Translations under genes and position numbers: made by a program
DNA from: Nocardia ignorata NBRC 108230
GTDB lineage: Bacteria; Actinomycetota; Actinomycetes; Mycobacteriales; Mycobacteriaceae
Assembly: GCF_001612905.1 (NCBI RefSeq)
Contig: NZ_BDBI01000035.1
Coordinates: 37,510-101,509 of the forward strand
Length of the DNA: 64,000 nt
Reading direction: 5' to 3'
Notes under the pieces: generated by a model
Databases searched by the model: none
What the model was told of the DNA's origin: nothing
Seen by the model: the letters and a program-made list of their open reading frames with translations, nothing else
Shown: positions 63,264 to 64,000 of the stretch, piece after piece
Layout of the letters: the number at the start of each line of letters is the position of its first letter
How positions within the stretch are numbered: the first letter of the stretch is position 1

Positions 63264-63596
63264 ATGACCGGGTCACCGGTAGAGTGGGTGAAGGACCGGC
63301 CCGCGCAATCCGTTCGAACCTGTATCGGATGCCGTCAGCGCGAGCCGTCTGCCGACCTGTTGCGGATCGTGACGCAGCCAAGGGAGGCGGGCAGTGCTAC
63401 TGCCGCCGCCCCCGTGGTCATCGTTCCCGACCCGCGGCGCAGACTTCCCGGACGGGGTGCCTGGTTGCACCCCGTCTCAGCTTGTCTGCGTTCCGCAGAG
63501 CGGCGCCGAGCATTCGGCAGAGCCCTACGAGTGTCCGGAAATCTGGATATCTCAGCCCTGGAGCAGTACCTCGAGAACAGGCACGAGCACTCATGA
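63264..63596 (+). CDS. ylxR: YlxR/RnpM-family RNA-binding protein (DUF448)
   Basis: 110 residues. It has RTCIGCRQREPSADLLRI and GRGAWLHPVSACL, the YlxR signature, with a purine-rich AGGGGAGGGG upstream. The family modulates RNase P. Same place as Rv2840c. An alternative start at GTG 63285 would shorten it by seven residues. Confidence 0.9.
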   Translation: MTGSPVEWVKDRPAQSVRTCIGCRQREPSADLLRIVTQPREAGSATAAAPVVIVPDPRRRLPGRGAWLHPVSACLRSAERRRAFGRALRVSGNLDISALEQYLENRHEHS

Positions 63597-63704
63597 GCAC
63601 ACCGTGAAGCACCAACGATGAACGTCCATCGGAGATAACCCGAGGTCGTGCGGGCCCGCCTTACCTAGGCGGCGTCACTGCTCGACCTCTCAGTGAGGAG
63701 AGCA

Positions 63705-64000
63705 GTGGCAGGCAAGGCCCGCGTGCACGAGTTGGCTAAGGAACTCGGTGTCACAAGCAAGGAACTACTCGCGAAGCTCAAGGAGCAAGGCGAGTTCGTG
63801 AAGTCGGCGTCCTCGACGGTGGAAGCACCCGTCGCACGTCGTCTGCGCGAATCACTCGCGTCGAAGTCCGCTCCGGCGGCCGACGCGAAGCCGGCGGCCC
63901 GTCCGGGTCCGTCGTCGGCGGCCCGTCCGGCCGCCAAGCCCACCCCCGGTGGTCCCCGTCCGGGCCCGCGTCCGGCTCCGGCGCCCGCCGCCGCCGCGAC
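63705..64000 (+). CDS. infB: Translation initiation factor IF-2 (5' part)
   Basis: First ~98 residues: AGKARVHELAKELGVTSKELLAKLKEQGEFVKSASSTVEAPVARRLRES, the IF2_N domain, then the Pro/Ala/Gly-rich linker. The G domain lies past the window. GTG 63705 has GAGGAG at 63696-63701. Confidence 0.95.
   Translation, partial: MAGKARVHELAKELGVTSKELLAKLKEQGEFVKSASSTVEAPVARRLRESLASKSAPAADAKPAARPGPSSAARPAAKPTPGGPRPGPRPAPAPAAAA

Overview
The window is high-GC actinobacterial chromosome, most likely Nocardia or a close mycolate-containing relative. The grounds are the codon and base composition, many GTG starts, TANNNT -10 boxes placed directly at start codons, and a backbone I recognise as collinear with the Mycobacterium tuberculosis stretch from Rv2869c (rip1) to Rv2839c (infB). 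No database search was possible; family names come from motif recognition.

Layout. 1-4661: end of the site-2 protease Rip1, ispG, a GNAT enzyme and a penicillin-binding lipoprotein. 4655-10130: a tiny membrane protein, a nitrobindin-type protein, a lipoprotein, and an accessory cluster of two DUF4254 paralogues around a stand-alone thioesterase and an XRE/DUF5753 regulator. 10131-16851: a phosphonate (2-aminoethylphosphonate type) island with a GntR/UTRA regulator, two operators, an FAD oxidoreductase, a phosphonatase-like HAD hydrolase and a four-gene ABC importer. 16933-23859: small accessory genes (SDR, methyltransferase, XRE/MmyB, LppU-like protein, RidA, a frameshifted HxlR regulator, DUF4126, luciferase-like oxidoreductase). 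23941-38626: FdhF/YdeP oxidoreductase, map, cobQ, mqo, ElaA-like GNAT, chelatase, cobO, cobB and a CobE-like protein. This is a cobalamin block with a ten-copy 33-bp minisatellite between cobO and cobB.

38627-40684 is the most unusual part: two tandem structured RNAs that I read as bacterial Y RNAs. The first carries a circularly permuted tRNA-like module. They lie upstream of a Ro60/Rsr (TROVE) gene that is truncated and degenerate at its 3' end. A frameshifted LAGLIDADG endonuclease remnant and a strong terminator follow.

40685-52764: phosphotransferase pair, DoxX-like membrane protein, siroheme synthase, EfpA-type exporter, F420-type PPOX protein, HD hydrolase, LysE exporter, SGNH hydrolase, an ArsR-VOC operon with an operator inside its promoter spacer, an NADP/F420-type oxidoreductase and YaaA. 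52875-55890: ehuBCDA ectoine importer. 56161-64000: proS, an acyl-CoA dehydrogenase, a ferritin-like DUF4439 protein with its partner lipoprotein, then rimP-nusA-ylxR-infB, with infB running off the end.

Genes are densely packed. ATGA/GTGA overlaps (map-cobQ, rimP-nusA, ehuC-ehuD, arsR-VOC, lipoprotein-DUF4439) mark translational coupling, and about a dozen genes look leaderless.
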